In this document: one piece after another, positions 17,586 to 26,489 of the stretch
How the letters are laid out: every line of letters begins with the position of its first letter
Numbering within the stretch: the stretch's first letter is position 1
Source: JACKDW01 sp964621785
GTDB taxonomy: Bacteria; Myxococcota_A; Polyangia; Nannocystales; Nannocystaceae
Reading direction: 5' to 3'
DNA length: 64,000 bases
Assembly (NCBI GenBank): GCA_964621785.1
Contig: CAZUPD010000028.1
Span: 1 to 64,000, forward strand
Translations under genes and position numbers: made by a program
Notes under the pieces: generated by a model
What the model saw: the letters and a program-made list of their open reading frames with translations, nothing else
The model's database searches: none
What the model was told of the DNA's origin: nothing

Positions 17586-18272
17586 ATGAATTGTTGGAAC
17601 CCCGTACGACCGGGAGAGCGGACGTGGAAAACCCGACTCGGTGCATACATGCTGATGCATGTATTCCTCGCATGTCCGGCGATGGCCCACGCATCGGCGG
17701 AGGAAACGTCCGAGCACGCAGTCGATCCGGTCGAGGGTCCGGACGAAGAGGCGTCTGCGAAACCTGTGCACATACATAAAAAAGAAGATGGGTGCGGCCA
17801 TGGTGGACACCACAAAGTCCACACATGGAGCCTGATCGGGGCCCGGTTTTCGGTGGTAACCGTGGTCGGTCCCAAGGGCTCCGGCACCGATGGCGGACGT
17901 CGTGTGAGCGTGCACCCGGGGGTCAGTGCCGGCTATGAGCTACAGGTGATCCCCGACTGGTTGGAGATCGAGTTGACGGCTGGAGCACATGCCTACCCCA
18001 AAGGAGCCCTGCTGCCGATCGATTTGCTGTTTAAAAAACCATTTCACACCCACCACAGGGTGACGCCCTACATCGCCATCGGTCCGTCAGTCGAATTTAT
18101 ATTTGCGCATACACGTAATGTGTACGCCGGCGTCGGCGGGCGAGCAGGCACCTATCTGTGGGTGACCAAACACTTCGGTTTTGACATAGAGGCCGGGTAT
18201 AATGCGGTGTTTGAACACGGCCAAGTCGCCCACGACATCGTCGCGGAGGTCGGCCCCGTGGTGCACTTCTAG
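17586..18272 (+). CDS. Exported beta-rich envelope protein
   Basis: 228 residues. The N-terminal signal peptide (helix GAYMLMHVFLACPAMAHA) has a likely cleavage after AHA. The mature N-terminus is acidic, then His-rich (KPVHIHKKEDGCGHGGHH), which could bind metal. The rest alternates in the manner of a small outer-membrane beta-barrel (YELQVIPDWLEIELTAGAHAY, FGFDIEAGYNAVFEHG). GGTGGAG eight bases before ATG 17586 supports the start. I do not recognise the family; a porin-like or metal-handling role is only a guess. Diverges from the extensin-like gene. Confidence 0.68.
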   Translation: MNCWNPVRPGERTWKTRLGAYMLMHVFLACPAMAHASAEETSEHAVDPVEGPDEEASAKPVHIHKKEDGCGHGGHHKVHTWSLIGARFSVVTVVGPKGSGTDGGRRVSVHPGVSAGYELQVIPDWLEIELTAGAHAYPKGALLPIDLLFKKPFHTHHRVTPYIAIGPSVEFIFAHTRNVYAGVGGRAGTYLWVTKHFGFDIEAGYNAVFEHGQVAHDIVAEVGPVVHF

Positions 18273-18375
18273 TACGGAATACACGGCGGGCTTGAACGTT
18301 GAACCGAGCAGCGAAGCTCAAGATCTGCTTGCGAGTGCATGTGCAAATCTGGAACGCCCGTAGGGCTGCTCGCTA

Positions 18376-19068
18376 CTAGGGCCCCTGGCCAAACCAGGTT
18401 TGTCCGTCGACCGCGATCTCGCGTTTCCAGATCGGGACGTCGCACTTGAGGGCTTCGATCGCTGCCCGGCACGCGCGAAACGCTTCGTCCCGGTGGGGCG
18501 CCGATGCGGCAATGACCACCGCAGTCTCTCCAATTGTAAGTACACCGAGTCGATGATGGATCGCAACCTGTGTCCCCTCGATGTCGGACTCGATGTCGGT
18601 GGCGATCTTTTGCATGACGGCGAGGGCCATCGGTTCGTAGGCGGTATATTCGAGGCGGTCGATGTCACAGCCGCGGGATCGTCGGCGGACGTTGCCGATA
18701 AAACTGGTGACGCCACCGGCGTGGCGGTGGCTGACGGATGCCACGACCACCTGTGGGTCGAGCGGGTCGGATCCGAGATAGAACTTCGCGGTGGCCGAAT
18801 CATCGGCCCTCGGGCCTGTATGGCCACCACTGACGGGGGGGATGATCGCCAGCTCGCCGGGGGGATCTCCGAGTTTGTCGCTGCCGTGGACAAACGTGTG
18901 ATCGACCGCGACGCGGCAGGGCCCGAGCATCGGAGCGAGTTCGGGATACCGCTCGCCGAGTTGGACAAGGAGCTCGGCGACCGTCGTTCCTGGCTCGATG
19001 TTGAGTTCCACACAGGATTTGCCGAGGCGTTGGCGCAACCCCGCGAACAGGAGCACAGATACTTGCAT
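18376..19068 (-). CDS. MoaD-MoaE fusion, molybdopterin synthase
   Basis: 230 residues. The N-terminal half is a ubiquitin-like MoaD (MQVSVLLFAGLRQRLGK to AIIPPVSGG); its Gly-Gly would normally be the free thiocarboxylated C-terminus. It continues straight into MoaE (HRHAGGVTSFIGNVR, HHRLGVLTIGETAV, HRDEAFRACRAAIEALK, the active-site Lys region VPIWKRE). Together these convert cyclic pyranopterin monophosphate to molybdopterin. Fusions in this order are known; the embedded GG suggests that processing or an in-chain mechanism is needed. No other moa gene is nearby. ATG 19068 chosen because homology starts there. Confidence 0.88.
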   Translation of the reverse strand: MQVSVLLFAGLRQRLGKSCVELNIEPGTTVAELLVQLGERYPELAPMLGPCRVAVDHTFVHGSDKLGDPPGELAIIPPVSGGHTGPRADDSATAKFYLGSDPLDPQVVVASVSHRHAGGVTSFIGNVRRRSRGCDIDRLEYTAYEPMALAVMQKIATDIESDIEGTQVAIHHRLGVLTIGETAVVIAASAPHRDEAFRACRAAIEALKCDVPIWKREIAVDGQTWFGQGP

Positions 19069-19379
19069 GGGCGAACATTTTGCTCGCAAGCCACCGGACA
19101 TCGCCACCCCTTTGAGCAAAATTTGTCGCGAAAGTTGGCGATCAACTGCACAGCTGGCCACGGTCTGAGCCCATTTCAGATCGCTGGGCGCAATGCAAAT
19201 TCGTGCACAACGAACCTGTGCCCGCGCTGGAGTCAGGAGAATTTCGCCGCGGCGACAGGCCGGCGATATGCTCCCGCTCGAACTTCCACACAATGGTTTT
19301 GTTCGCTCTGGGACCGCAGATGCTTCAGACTTTACCGGGGATACACGGCCCGTCGCAGGGCCCTCAAGCTGTGCCGACC
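19069..19379. other. 311-bp divergent intergenic region
   Basis: Lies between divergent moaDE and the SprT-like gene. Both flanking frames stay open into it but lose family character. TGCA elements occur at 19192 and 19203. No promoter or hairpin can be assigned with confidence. Confidence 0.4.
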
Positions 19380-20198
19380 ATGAAAAAAGCTCACCGTTAT
19401 TCGCCACTTGCAAGCCGATCCGTCGCGGTGAGTAGCGGACACGAAGTGGCCCATTCGGTCGGCGAATTCGCAGAAGAAGAAGATGTTGCGCCTACACCTT
19501 CTCATCCCGACGAGGTGCGTGAGCACAGACGTCGGGAGTTGCAGGAACGTCTGAGTGCGCATCTCAAGTCTGGACGCCCGCGCGTCGTCCTCACCGATAA
19601 TGTCCACACCATGCTCTCGGTCAAACGCGGGCAGGGAGTGTTGACGTTGCGCATACACCATATGTTTGCCGATGCGCCGCCGGTGATCGTGCGGGCGCTG
19701 GCCCAGTACGCGGAGGGGAAAGGGCGCGATGCGGGCCGCCTGCTGCGTGCGTTTATCGATGCCAACGACCACATGATCCGCACTCGCAGCCGCACGCGAC
19801 CGATCTCCGTCGACATTGAGGGCAAGTACTACAACCTGCAGGAATTGTTCGACGACCTCAATCAGCACTATTTCGATGGACAGATCCAGGCCCGGATCAC
19901 GTGGGGTCAACGCAGCCGACGCAAGCGCGGCCGCGGCTCGATCAAGTTGGGGAGCTACACCGTCGAAGATGCGTTGATCCGGATCCACCCGGTGCTCGAC
20001 GCCGCCGACGTGCCACAGTTTTTCATCGAGTGGATCATCTACCACGAGATGCTCCACGAGATTCACGATATGCCGATCGTCGACGGACGCCGGATCTACC
20101 ACACCCGCGAGTTTCGCCGCGACGAGGCACTGTTTGAGCACTACGCCGAAGCTGTGCTGTGGGAGCGGACCAACCTCCACAAACTGCTTGATCGGTAG
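19380..20198 (+). CDS. SprT-like zinc metalloprotease-domain protein
   Basis: 272 residues from ATG 19380. The C-terminal half carries the SprT core: NLQELFDDLNQHYFDG, WGQRSRRKRGRGSIKLGSY, then the zinc-binding HEMLHE in IEWIIYHEMLHEIHD and a downstream His (REFRRDEALFEHY). The N-terminal half, about 110 residues with LTLRIHHMFADAPPVI, is helical and of unknown role. SprT/Spartan-like proteins cleave DNA-protein crosslinks in eukaryotes; bacterial members are poorly defined. No signal peptide, so cytoplasmic. Confidence 0.8.
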   Translation: MKKAHRYSPLASRSVAVSSGHEVAHSVGEFAEEEDVAPTPSHPDEVREHRRRELQERLSAHLKSGRPRVVLTDNVHTMLSVKRGQGVLTLRIHHMFADAPPVIVRALAQYAEGKGRDAGRLLRAFIDANDHMIRTRSRTRPISVDIEGKYYNLQELFDDLNQHYFDGQIQARITWGQRSRRKRGRGSIKLGSYTVEDALIRIHPVLDAADVPQFFIEWIIYHEMLHEIHDMPIVDGRRIYHTREFRRDEALFEHYAEAVLWERTNLHKLLDR

Positions 20199-20636
20199 CC
20201 GTCCGCGGATTGCTCGACACCGCCGAACACGTCAACAGCGACATCTCGCTTTTCTTGGACGATGGCGAAAGATCCTTCGCCGCGTGTGGGCATTTCAGTT
20301 GTAAATACACAGGTGAACGGCACCCGCATCCCCGTGACGGGTAGCACTGCGTTGCAAACATTCGCATAGCGATCCCGCATCGACCCGATGTTGGGGTTCG
20401 CTCCGCTTCAGAAAATCGCGCGACCTCAGCCGATGCCTATGCAAGAATGTTGACGCACCGCGCCTGTGTGCGCCAACACTCGTGGCCCTGATTCGCGCGT
20501 GCGTGACTGCAAAACGGTGTCTCGCTGTGTTGCGGGCCTACGAGGCGACCTTGGTACGGCGTGCGAGCGCCCGTGCAGATCCGTTCGCGGGCGACAACAG
20601 GTGACGACGGGCGCAGCGGTCTGTATCGTCACCCCC
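20199..20636. other. 438-bp intergenic region upstream of maeB
   Basis: No convincing gene. It holds one copy of the iterated palindrome (20300-20309) and a near copy (20434-20443). The malic enzyme frame is open from 20466, but residues upstream of 20637 do not match the family. Confidence 0.5.
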
Positions 20637-22916
20637 ATGTCCAAAAGCCGGCCAAACCGCGGGATTCGCAGTAAGGATGCGCTCGACTTTCACCGGATGG
20701 GACGCCCTGGAAAGATCCAGGTCGTTCCGACCAAGCAGCTGACGAGTCAGCGGGATCTGTCCCTCGCCTACTCCCCAGGGGTTGCCGATCCGTGCATGGA
20801 GATCTTTCGCGATCCCAACGAGGTATTTGCATATACCGCCCGGGGGAACCTGGTCGCGGTGATCACAGATGGCTCCGCCGTGCTCGGCCTCGGTGATATC
20901 GGCCCCCTCGCCAGCAAGCCGGTGATGGAAGGCAAAGGGGTACTGTTCAAGAAGTTCGCCGATATCGATGTGTTTGACCTGGAGCTCGACTGCCGCGACC
21001 CGGATAAATTCATCGAGGCCGTCGCTGCCCTGGAGCCGACTTTTGGCGGGATCAACCTCGAGGACATCGGCGCACCGGAGTGCTTTTACATCGAGGAGAA
21101 GCTGCGCGAGCGCATGCAGATCCCGGTGTTTCACGACGATCAGCACGGGACGGCGATTATCAGTGGGGCGGCGTTGATCAATGCCGCCGAGCTGCAGGGC
21201 AAAAAGATCGAAGATCTCAAACTCGTGGTCAGCGGGGCCGGGGCTTCGGCAATTGCGTGTACACGTTTTTATGTCAGCCTCGGCCTGCGCCGGGAAAACG
21301 TACTGATGTGTGACTCGAAGGGAGTTCTGCACACAGGTCGCGATTTGTCGAACAACCCGCTCAAACAGGAGTACGCACGGGAGACGGATCGCCGGACACT
21401 GGCCGATGCCTTGAAGGGGGCCGATGTGTTTTTAGGACTATCCCGCGGTGGTCTCGTCAGTCCCGAGATGGTCCAGTCGATGGCGGACAAGCCGATCATC
21501 TTCGCCCTCGCCAACCCCGAACCCGAGATCCCCTACGACCTCGCCCGCCAGGCGCGGCCCGATGCGATCGTCGCCACCGGACGCAGCGATACCAACAACC
21601 AAGTCAACAATGTCCTCGGGTTCCCGTTTATCTTCCGCGGCGCACTCGATGTACGTGCAACCCATATCAACGAGCAGATGAAGGTCGCAGCTGCCCAGGC
21701 ACTGGCAGAGTTGGCGCGACGCGATGTTCCCCAGGCCGTCAACGCGGCCTATGGCGATGTGTTCAACTACGGTCCCGACTACATCATCCCCAAGCCGTTT
21801 GATGCCCGGGTGCTGCACTGGGTGGCACCGGCGGTCGCGAAAGCAGCGATGGAGACGGGCGTCGCGCGGATCAAGGTCGAGCTCGAGACCTACCGCGAGC
21901 ACCTGCGGACGTTGCTCGGAGGGTCGACCGCAGTGATGCGAAAGTTCGTCCGCCGAGCCGCCGCCGACCCCCGCCGGATCGTGTTCTCCGATGGCCAAGA
22001 CCCGCGGATTTTGGCGGCATGTGTGATCCTCATCGACGAGGGGATCGCGACCCCGGTGTTGCTCGGCAACCCCGACCGGATCCGGCAGGTGATCGCCCAA
22101 CACGAGATCGACCTCGACCCTGAGACCATCGAGATCGTCAATCCCAAGACCGACGATATGCGCGAGGAGTACGCAAATCATCTGTGGCACCGTCGCGAAC
22201 GTAAGGGCGTCGATCAAAAGGTTGCACGTACACTGATGAGAAATGCCAACTACTTCGGCATGATGATGGTCTCCGAGCGGCGGGCTGACGGCATTGTCGC
22301 GGGGATCAACGAGAGCTACCGCGAGACGGTGCGTCCAGCACTCCAGGTGATCGGCCTGCACGAGGGAATGCGACGGACCGCGGGTATGTACTTGCTGCTA
22401 CATAAGCGAGGCCTCTTATTCTTTGGTGATACAACAGTCAGCACCGAACTCAACCAAGACGCGCTGGCCGATATCGCCGAAATGCTCGCCGACGCCGCAC
22501 GGACGTTTGGAGTCGAGCCACGGGTGGCGATGCTGAGTTACAGCAACTTTGGCTCGGTCCGCGACAAACGAGCCAAGCAGGTGGCCGAGGCGGTGGAGAT
22601 CCTGCGTGCACGTCGCCCTGATATCGAGGTCGAAGGGGAGATGCAGGCGAACTTGGCGGTCAACTTCGAGTTGCAACACCGGCTACTGCCGTCGACCCGT
22701 CTGACGGGTCCGGCCAATGTGTTGGTGTTCCCGAGTCTCGAAGCCGGGAATGTGGCCTACAAATTGATGCGCGAGCTCGGGTCGATCCCGGCGATCGGTC
22801 CGGTGCTACTGGGGATGAAACAGCCGGTGACAGTCCTCGAGCGGGACTGTTCGGTCGACAACATCGTGCACATGACGGCGCTGACCGTCGTGACGGCCCA
22901 ACAACGAGCTACCTGA
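20637..22916 (+). CDS. maeB: NADP-dependent malic enzyme with phosphotransacetylase-like C-domain
   Basis: 759 residues, the usual MaeB length. The N-terminal malic enzyme domain (about 1-430) decarboxylates malate to pyruvate. Seen: SLAYSPGVADPC, the metal-site region FGGINLEDIGAPECFYIEE, DDQHGTA, and the nucleotide-binding VVSGAGASAIACTRFY. The C-terminal domain (about 430-759) is phosphate acetyltransferase-like (VFSDGQDPRILAA, MLSYSNFGSVRDKRAKQV) and in known MaeB proteins regulates rather than catalyses. ATG 20637 matches the family N-terminus. Two iterated palindromes fall inside it, both encoding small residues with A-ending codons. Confidence 0.95.
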   Translation: MSKSRPNRGIRSKDALDFHRMGRPGKIQVVPTKQLTSQRDLSLAYSPGVADPCMEIFRDPNEVFAYTARGNLVAVITDGSAVLGLGDIGPLASKPVMEGKGVLFKKFADIDVFDLELDCRDPDKFIEAVAALEPTFGGINLEDIGAPECFYIEEKLRERMQIPVFHDDQHGTAIISGAALINAAELQGKKIEDLKLVVSGAGASAIACTRFYVSLGLRRENVLMCDSKGVLHTGRDLSNNPLKQEYARETDRRTLADALKGADVFLGLSRGGLVSPEMVQSMADKPIIFALANPEPEIPYDLARQARPDAIVATGRSDTNNQVNNVLGFPFIFRGALDVRATHINEQMKVAAAQALAELARRDVPQAVNAAYGDVFNYGPDYIIPKPFDARVLHWVAPAVAKAAMETGVARIKVELETYREHLRTLLGGSTAVMRKFVRRAAADPRRIVFSDGQDPRILAACVILIDEGIATPVLLGNPDRIRQVIAQHEIDLDPETIEIVNPKTDDMREEYANHLWHRRERKGVDQKVARTLMRNANYFGMMMVSERRADGIVAGINESYRETVRPALQVIGLHEGMRRTAGMYLLLHKRGLLFFGDTTVSTELNQDALADIAEMLADAARTFGVEPRVAMLSYSNFGSVRDKRAKQVAEAVEILRARRPDIEVEGEMQANLAVNFELQHRLLPSTRLTGPANVLVFPSLEAGNVAYKLMRELGSIPAIGPVLLGMKQPVTVLERDCSVDNIVHMTALTVVTAQQRAT

Positions 22917-23160
22917 GCGGCTAGCAGTAGGCAACTACAGCGTCGCCGCTCATGGGGCTGTCCTCGGCCAAAGTTCATCCGCGAATTCTGGGATGTGGCG
23001 TTGTCACTTCGACTGGAGAAGGAGTGGCGGGATGGTGGCGGTTTGGACGAACGTTGCGCTTCGCTTGGAGATGGTTGGCGCGAGAAGGCGGAAAGGTCGG
23101 CGACGAAAATTGCTCGTGTCGACGGGCGTTCGTGGCGTTGTCGCGTCGACGAGAGCGACC

Positions 23161-24129
23161 TTATTCGATGGGGCGTGGTGTTGCGGCTGTGCAAAATCCA
23201 CGGCCCGAGTCAAACGGCCGCCCGGCGGCATAGGCCTGTGCGTCCATGCGTCGTTTCCCCGGAGGTTGGAGGGTCGCCACACAGACCACGTCCTGTGCAC
23301 ACGCGACATGCACCCCCTGGCGGTTCACCGCCACGACTTCCCCGGACACCGCCTGCTCCGGTCGTGGATGCTGTGATTCGCGTGCGCCGAACACTTTAAT
23401 AGATGTGTCATCACGGAATGTGAACGCACCCGGCCACGGGTCCATCCCGCGGACGTGGTTGATGACCTCTCGCGCCGGCCGGTTCCAGTCGATCTTTCCC
23501 TCGGCTTTGGACAGCATTGCCGCGTGGGTCACTCCAGCTGGGTCTTGGGGGGTCGGAGGGGGGACCTCGGGAAATCGGCTTAAAAAAGCTTCTAGGCATG
23601 TTCCCCCGAGGTTGGCGAGGCGGGTAAACAGTTCTCCGCTGGTTTCGTGGGGGTCGATCGATGTACGTGCAATCTCGTAGACTGGGCCGGTGTCGAGGCC
23701 GGCTTCCATCTGCATCAGTGAGACCCCGGTCTCGGTGTCGCCCGCGAGTACGGCGCGTTGGATCGGCGCTGCACCACGCCATCGTGGCAGAATTGATGCG
23801 TGTACATTGATGCAGCCATGGCGGGCGGACTCGAGTACAGGCACCGGCAGGATCCGACCGTAGGCCGCCACCACGATCACGTCGAGGTCGAGGTCCGTCA
23901 GTTTTTTGGCGAGCGTCCCGTCTCGGACCTTGCGCGGCTGGATCACCTCGAGGCCGAGCTTGAGGGCTTGTGTTTTGACGGCAGGTGCGAGGAGTTTGCG
24001 GCCACGACCTCCCCGACGATCGGGTTGGGTGACCACGAGTACGAGCTCACAGGCGTTGTAGGTCGCACGCAGGCTCTCGACGGCGAAGTCGGGTGAACCC
24101 ATGAAAGCGGCACGTAGTTTTTGTTTCAT
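23161..24129 (-). CDS. fmt: Methionyl-tRNA formyltransferase
   Basis: 322 residues. Formylates Met-tRNA for initiation using 10-formyl-tetrahydrofolate. Seen: AAFMGSPDFAV at the N-terminus, the folate-site signature HASILPRWRGAAPIQRAVL with the catalytic His and Asn nearby, TGVSLMQMEAGLDTGP, and the C-terminal OB domain (VSGEVVAVNRQGVHVAC). ATG 24129 overlaps the stop of the upstream receiver-PATAN-J protein gene by four bases, so the two are probably translated together. No def gene is adjacent, unlike the common def-fmt pair. Confidence 0.95.
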   Translation of the reverse strand: MKQKLRAAFMGSPDFAVESLRATYNACELVLVVTQPDRRGGRGRKLLAPAVKTQALKLGLEVIQPRKVRDGTLAKKLTDLDLDVIVVAAYGRILPVPVLESARHGCINVHASILPRWRGAAPIQRAVLAGDTETGVSLMQMEAGLDTGPVYEIARTSIDPHETSGELFTRLANLGGTCLEAFLSRFPEVPPPTPQDPAGVTHAAMLSKAEGKIDWNRPAREVINHVRGMDPWPGAFTFRDDTSIKVFGARESQHPRPEQAVSGEVVAVNRQGVHVACAQDVVCVATLQPPGKRRMDAQAYAAGRPFDSGRGFCTAATPRPIE

Positions 24130-25643
24130 CGCAAGTCCTTGTGCGGGAGATGGGACAGGTACAGGGTCTTGAGGGCTTCGTCGCACAGGAGCTCACGGGC
24201 CTCGTCGAGGGCTGCTCGCAGGTGTGCGAGTTGGCTCGCGGCTGCCTCGGCGATCGCGGGTTCAAGTGCATCTACATCAAATTCGGCCACGCGTCGGCGA
24301 TGGGCCGCGCGGACGATGTGGGCAGGATCGTCGGGCCTGACACCCAGCAGTGCTAGGAAATCGCCGGTGCGGGCGAGGGCAACAGCTTGCTGGATGCGTT
24401 TGTGTTGCTCCCTCTCCGTGCGGTCGCGCTTGCGTTCGACGACCCACGACAGGCGCCCACCTGCGGTGAGGACAAAACAAACCGCGAGGAGCTCGCAGTA
24501 TTCGAATCCGAGGTCATCGCTGAGTACGGTGAGGGGACGGGTTCCGTCGAGGGCCGCGAGCATCGTTGGATTGTCCAGCTCCAAGCTGGCTGCCAAGGCT
24601 GTGCGCAGACTTGCGAGACCCGCGACTTCGAGTGCCGGGCAACGGCCTCGGGAAAGAAAACCTTCGAGCACCTCGGGGGTGAACGCCCGGGCCACACCCA
24701 TGAGCATCAAGGCCGGCACACTCGCACACGGTGGACGGGGATTGCGGCGCGGGGACAGGGACCAACGGCCCTTGGTGCTCAGGGCTTGGACGAGTGTGTC
24801 GACCGTCAGACCGATGTATGTGCCCGTAGGGTCGCCAGCGGTCCGCACGGTCTGTAGTGCGGTTGGGTCGGTGTCGACGCGAACCGAACTTGATTGTAGA
24901 TGCATGTTCGCTGGGGGCTGGCTCAACATGCCGTGGGTGAGGGCGAGTTGTGCGGCGGTACCACCCGATTCGATCGTCAGGATTCCAGATGCCCGATGGT
25001 CGACGAGCTCCCACAGGGCACCGAGAAGTTTGTCCGGTTTTGAATATACATGGATTTTGATGTCGGTCCGCGGGGTCTTTGACATTGCTCGCGGGCGTTT
25101 CGCGGTCGCATGCCCCTGGCGTTGTCGAGGCTGACGCACAGTCGCTTGGTCGTCGCGCGCACGCGGTTGCCGAGCGGTCGGGCTACGCACGTTCGTCCGT
25201 GTGTGCGCTGCGCTTTCCGGGATCGGGTCGGGCACATCCTCGAGTCCGTAGGCATCGAGGTCGAGGTCATCGGGCAGCGCGTGCGGATCGGCGGTGGCCG
25301 GTGTCGGCGGGCCGACGAGCTCATCGAGAACTTCACGCAGTTCGTCGGGGTGGTGGAGGATCCGGTCGGCACCGAGGGAGACCAGACTCGCCAAAGCCGT
25401 TGGGGAGTCGGTCGCTGGAATGTAGGTCATCACCGGAATCGCGTCGCCAAACACCCGGCGAACGGGCGCGAGGTCGAGGGTCGGCGCCTCCGGGTCGGGA
25501 CAGATCAACACCGCAGAGGCCCGGCCCGCGCGTCTCGCCGGTGGGACGTTGGCAAATGTCGCAACCCGGTAGCCGAGCGTGCGCACAGCACCTGCGAGGA
25601 TCGGCCCGACATCGGCCAGATCGATGATCACGATCTCGGTCAC
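24126..25643 (-). CDS. Receiver-like / PATAN-like / J-like multidomain protein
   Basis: 505 residues, GTG start. The N-terminal 115 residues fold like a receiver (MTEIVIIDLADVGPILAGAV to LGADRILHH) but lack a clear acidic pocket. A disordered Arg-rich linker follows. A central domain at about 190-400 (KPDKLLGALWELVDHRASGILTIE) resembles DUF4388/PATAN domains of myxobacterial signalling proteins. The C-terminal 90 residues (FLALLGVRPDDPAHIVRAAHRRR ... EARELLCDE) resemble a J-domain-like helical pair, but HPD is replaced. A signalling adaptor is plausible. Domain names are by resemblance only. Four-base overlap with fmt. Confidence 0.6.
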   Translation of the reverse strand: MTEIVIIDLADVGPILAGAVRTLGYRVATFANVPPARRAGRASAVLICPDPEAPTLDLAPVRRVFGDAIPVMTYIPATDSPTALASLVSLGADRILHHPDELREVLDELVGPPTPATADPHALPDDLDLDAYGLEDVPDPIPESAAHTRTNVRSPTARQPRARDDQATVRQPRQRQGHATAKRPRAMSKTPRTDIKIHVYSKPDKLLGALWELVDHRASGILTIESGGTAAQLALTHGMLSQPPANMHLQSSSVRVDTDPTALQTVRTAGDPTGTYIGLTVDTLVQALSTKGRWSLSPRRNPRPPCASVPALMLMGVARAFTPEVLEGFLSRGRCPALEVAGLASLRTALAASLELDNPTMLAALDGTRPLTVLSDDLGFEYCELLAVCFVLTAGGRLSWVVERKRDRTEREQHKRIQQAVALARTGDFLALLGVRPDDPAHIVRAAHRRRVAEFDVDALEPAIAEAAASQLAHLRAALDEARELLCDEALKTLYLSHLPHKDLR

Positions 25644-25891
25644 AGCGCGCGGAGTTTACAGCCGGTTTCACGGGGCCCCGAATGCTCCGCGTGAGCTGTA
25701 GACAAAATGTGTGATTCCAGCGATTTACTACTCAGCCCATGCTCCCGGTGGGAGCCGCTCGTTGGATCTAGTTTGTGAGAAGCACGACATGTGACCGAAG
25801 TATGATAAAAAAAGCATGCGACAATCGTGAATAAGTCTGAGTTCGCTCCAGTCTGCGGGGGGAACTCGCTAGCCAGGAAGAGACTTCAAGC

Positions 25892-26383
25892 ATGCCAGCA
25901 CCAACCGCGTTTCGTCTGATGTTTAAAGCGCCCCTCAAGATGGCCGCAACCGCGACGGTCGGCCTTGCGATGGTGGCCACCACCCTCGCACCCACAGGCG
26001 CCAGCGCAAATGCCAGCGCAACGCCCGTCGGAACTTGGAAGACCATCGACGACGAAACCGGTCAGGCAAAGTCGCACGTCGAGATCGTCGAAGTCCACGG
26101 CAAACTCTACGGGAAAGTCGCCAAGTTGCTGCTCAAGCCCTCCGACACCATCTGCACCGCGTGCACGGGAGCCCGGGCTGGCAAGAAAGTCCTCGGGATG
26201 CTGATTCTCTGGGGTCTCAGCTACAACGAGAAAAACGGCAAGTGGGAGGGCGGCAAGATCTTCGACCCCGAAAAAGATAAGGCCTACCGCGCGAAGATGT
26301 GGAATGTCGATGGCGACCAACTCAAGGTCCGCGGCTACCTCGGCCCGTTCTACCGCACGCAGATGTGGTACCGCGTCAACTAG
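25892..26383 (+). CDS. Exported DUF2147-family protein
   Basis: 163 residues. A signal peptide with a long hydrophobic stretch ends near GASANASA. The mature part has the DUF2147 pattern: VGTWKTIDDETGQAKSHVEI, KLYGKVAKLL, CTACTG, ILWGLSYNEKNGKWEGGKIFDPEKDKAY, and a final RTQMWYRV. DUF2147 proteins are small periplasmic beta-barrel proteins of unknown function. AGGAAGAG lies about ten bases upstream of the ATG. A strong intrinsic terminator follows at 26406, so this is a monocistronic unit. Confidence 0.88.
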   Translation: MPAPTAFRLMFKAPLKMAATATVGLAMVATTLAPTGASANASATPVGTWKTIDDETGQAKSHVEIVEVHGKLYGKVAKLLLKPSDTICTACTGARAGKKVLGMLILWGLSYNEKNGKWEGGKIFDPEKDKAYRAKMWNVDGDQLKVRGYLGPFYRTQMWYRVN

Positions 26384-26405
26384 CCAGCTAGGCCCTGCGC
26401 CAGCT

Positions 26406-26433
26406 AAAAGCCACGCACCCGCGTGGCTTTTTT
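26406..26433 (+). terminator. Intrinsic terminator after DUF2147 gene
   Basis: Stem AAAAGCCACGC / GCGTGGCTTTT with loop ACCC, followed by more T. The A-rich foot also allows function for the convergent priA transcript. Confidence 0.9.
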
Positions 26434-26489
26434 ACGTGCATACACATGCGTGTGCGACCACCGTCGATTCTCATCGCACAGGTGTCTCC

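Noticed and set aside
19332..20180. 282-codon open frame antisense to the SprT-like gene
   Set aside because: The plus strand has HEMLHE and the flanking SprT pattern; the antisense sequence is unlike any protein.
20466..20636. N-terminal extension of malic enzyme
   Set aside because: The 57 extra residues are Cys/Arg-rich and absent from the family; ATG 20637 matches the normal start.
21438..22361. 307-codon open frame antisense to maeB
   Set aside because: maeB is unmistakable on the plus strand, and the antisense product has no domain character.
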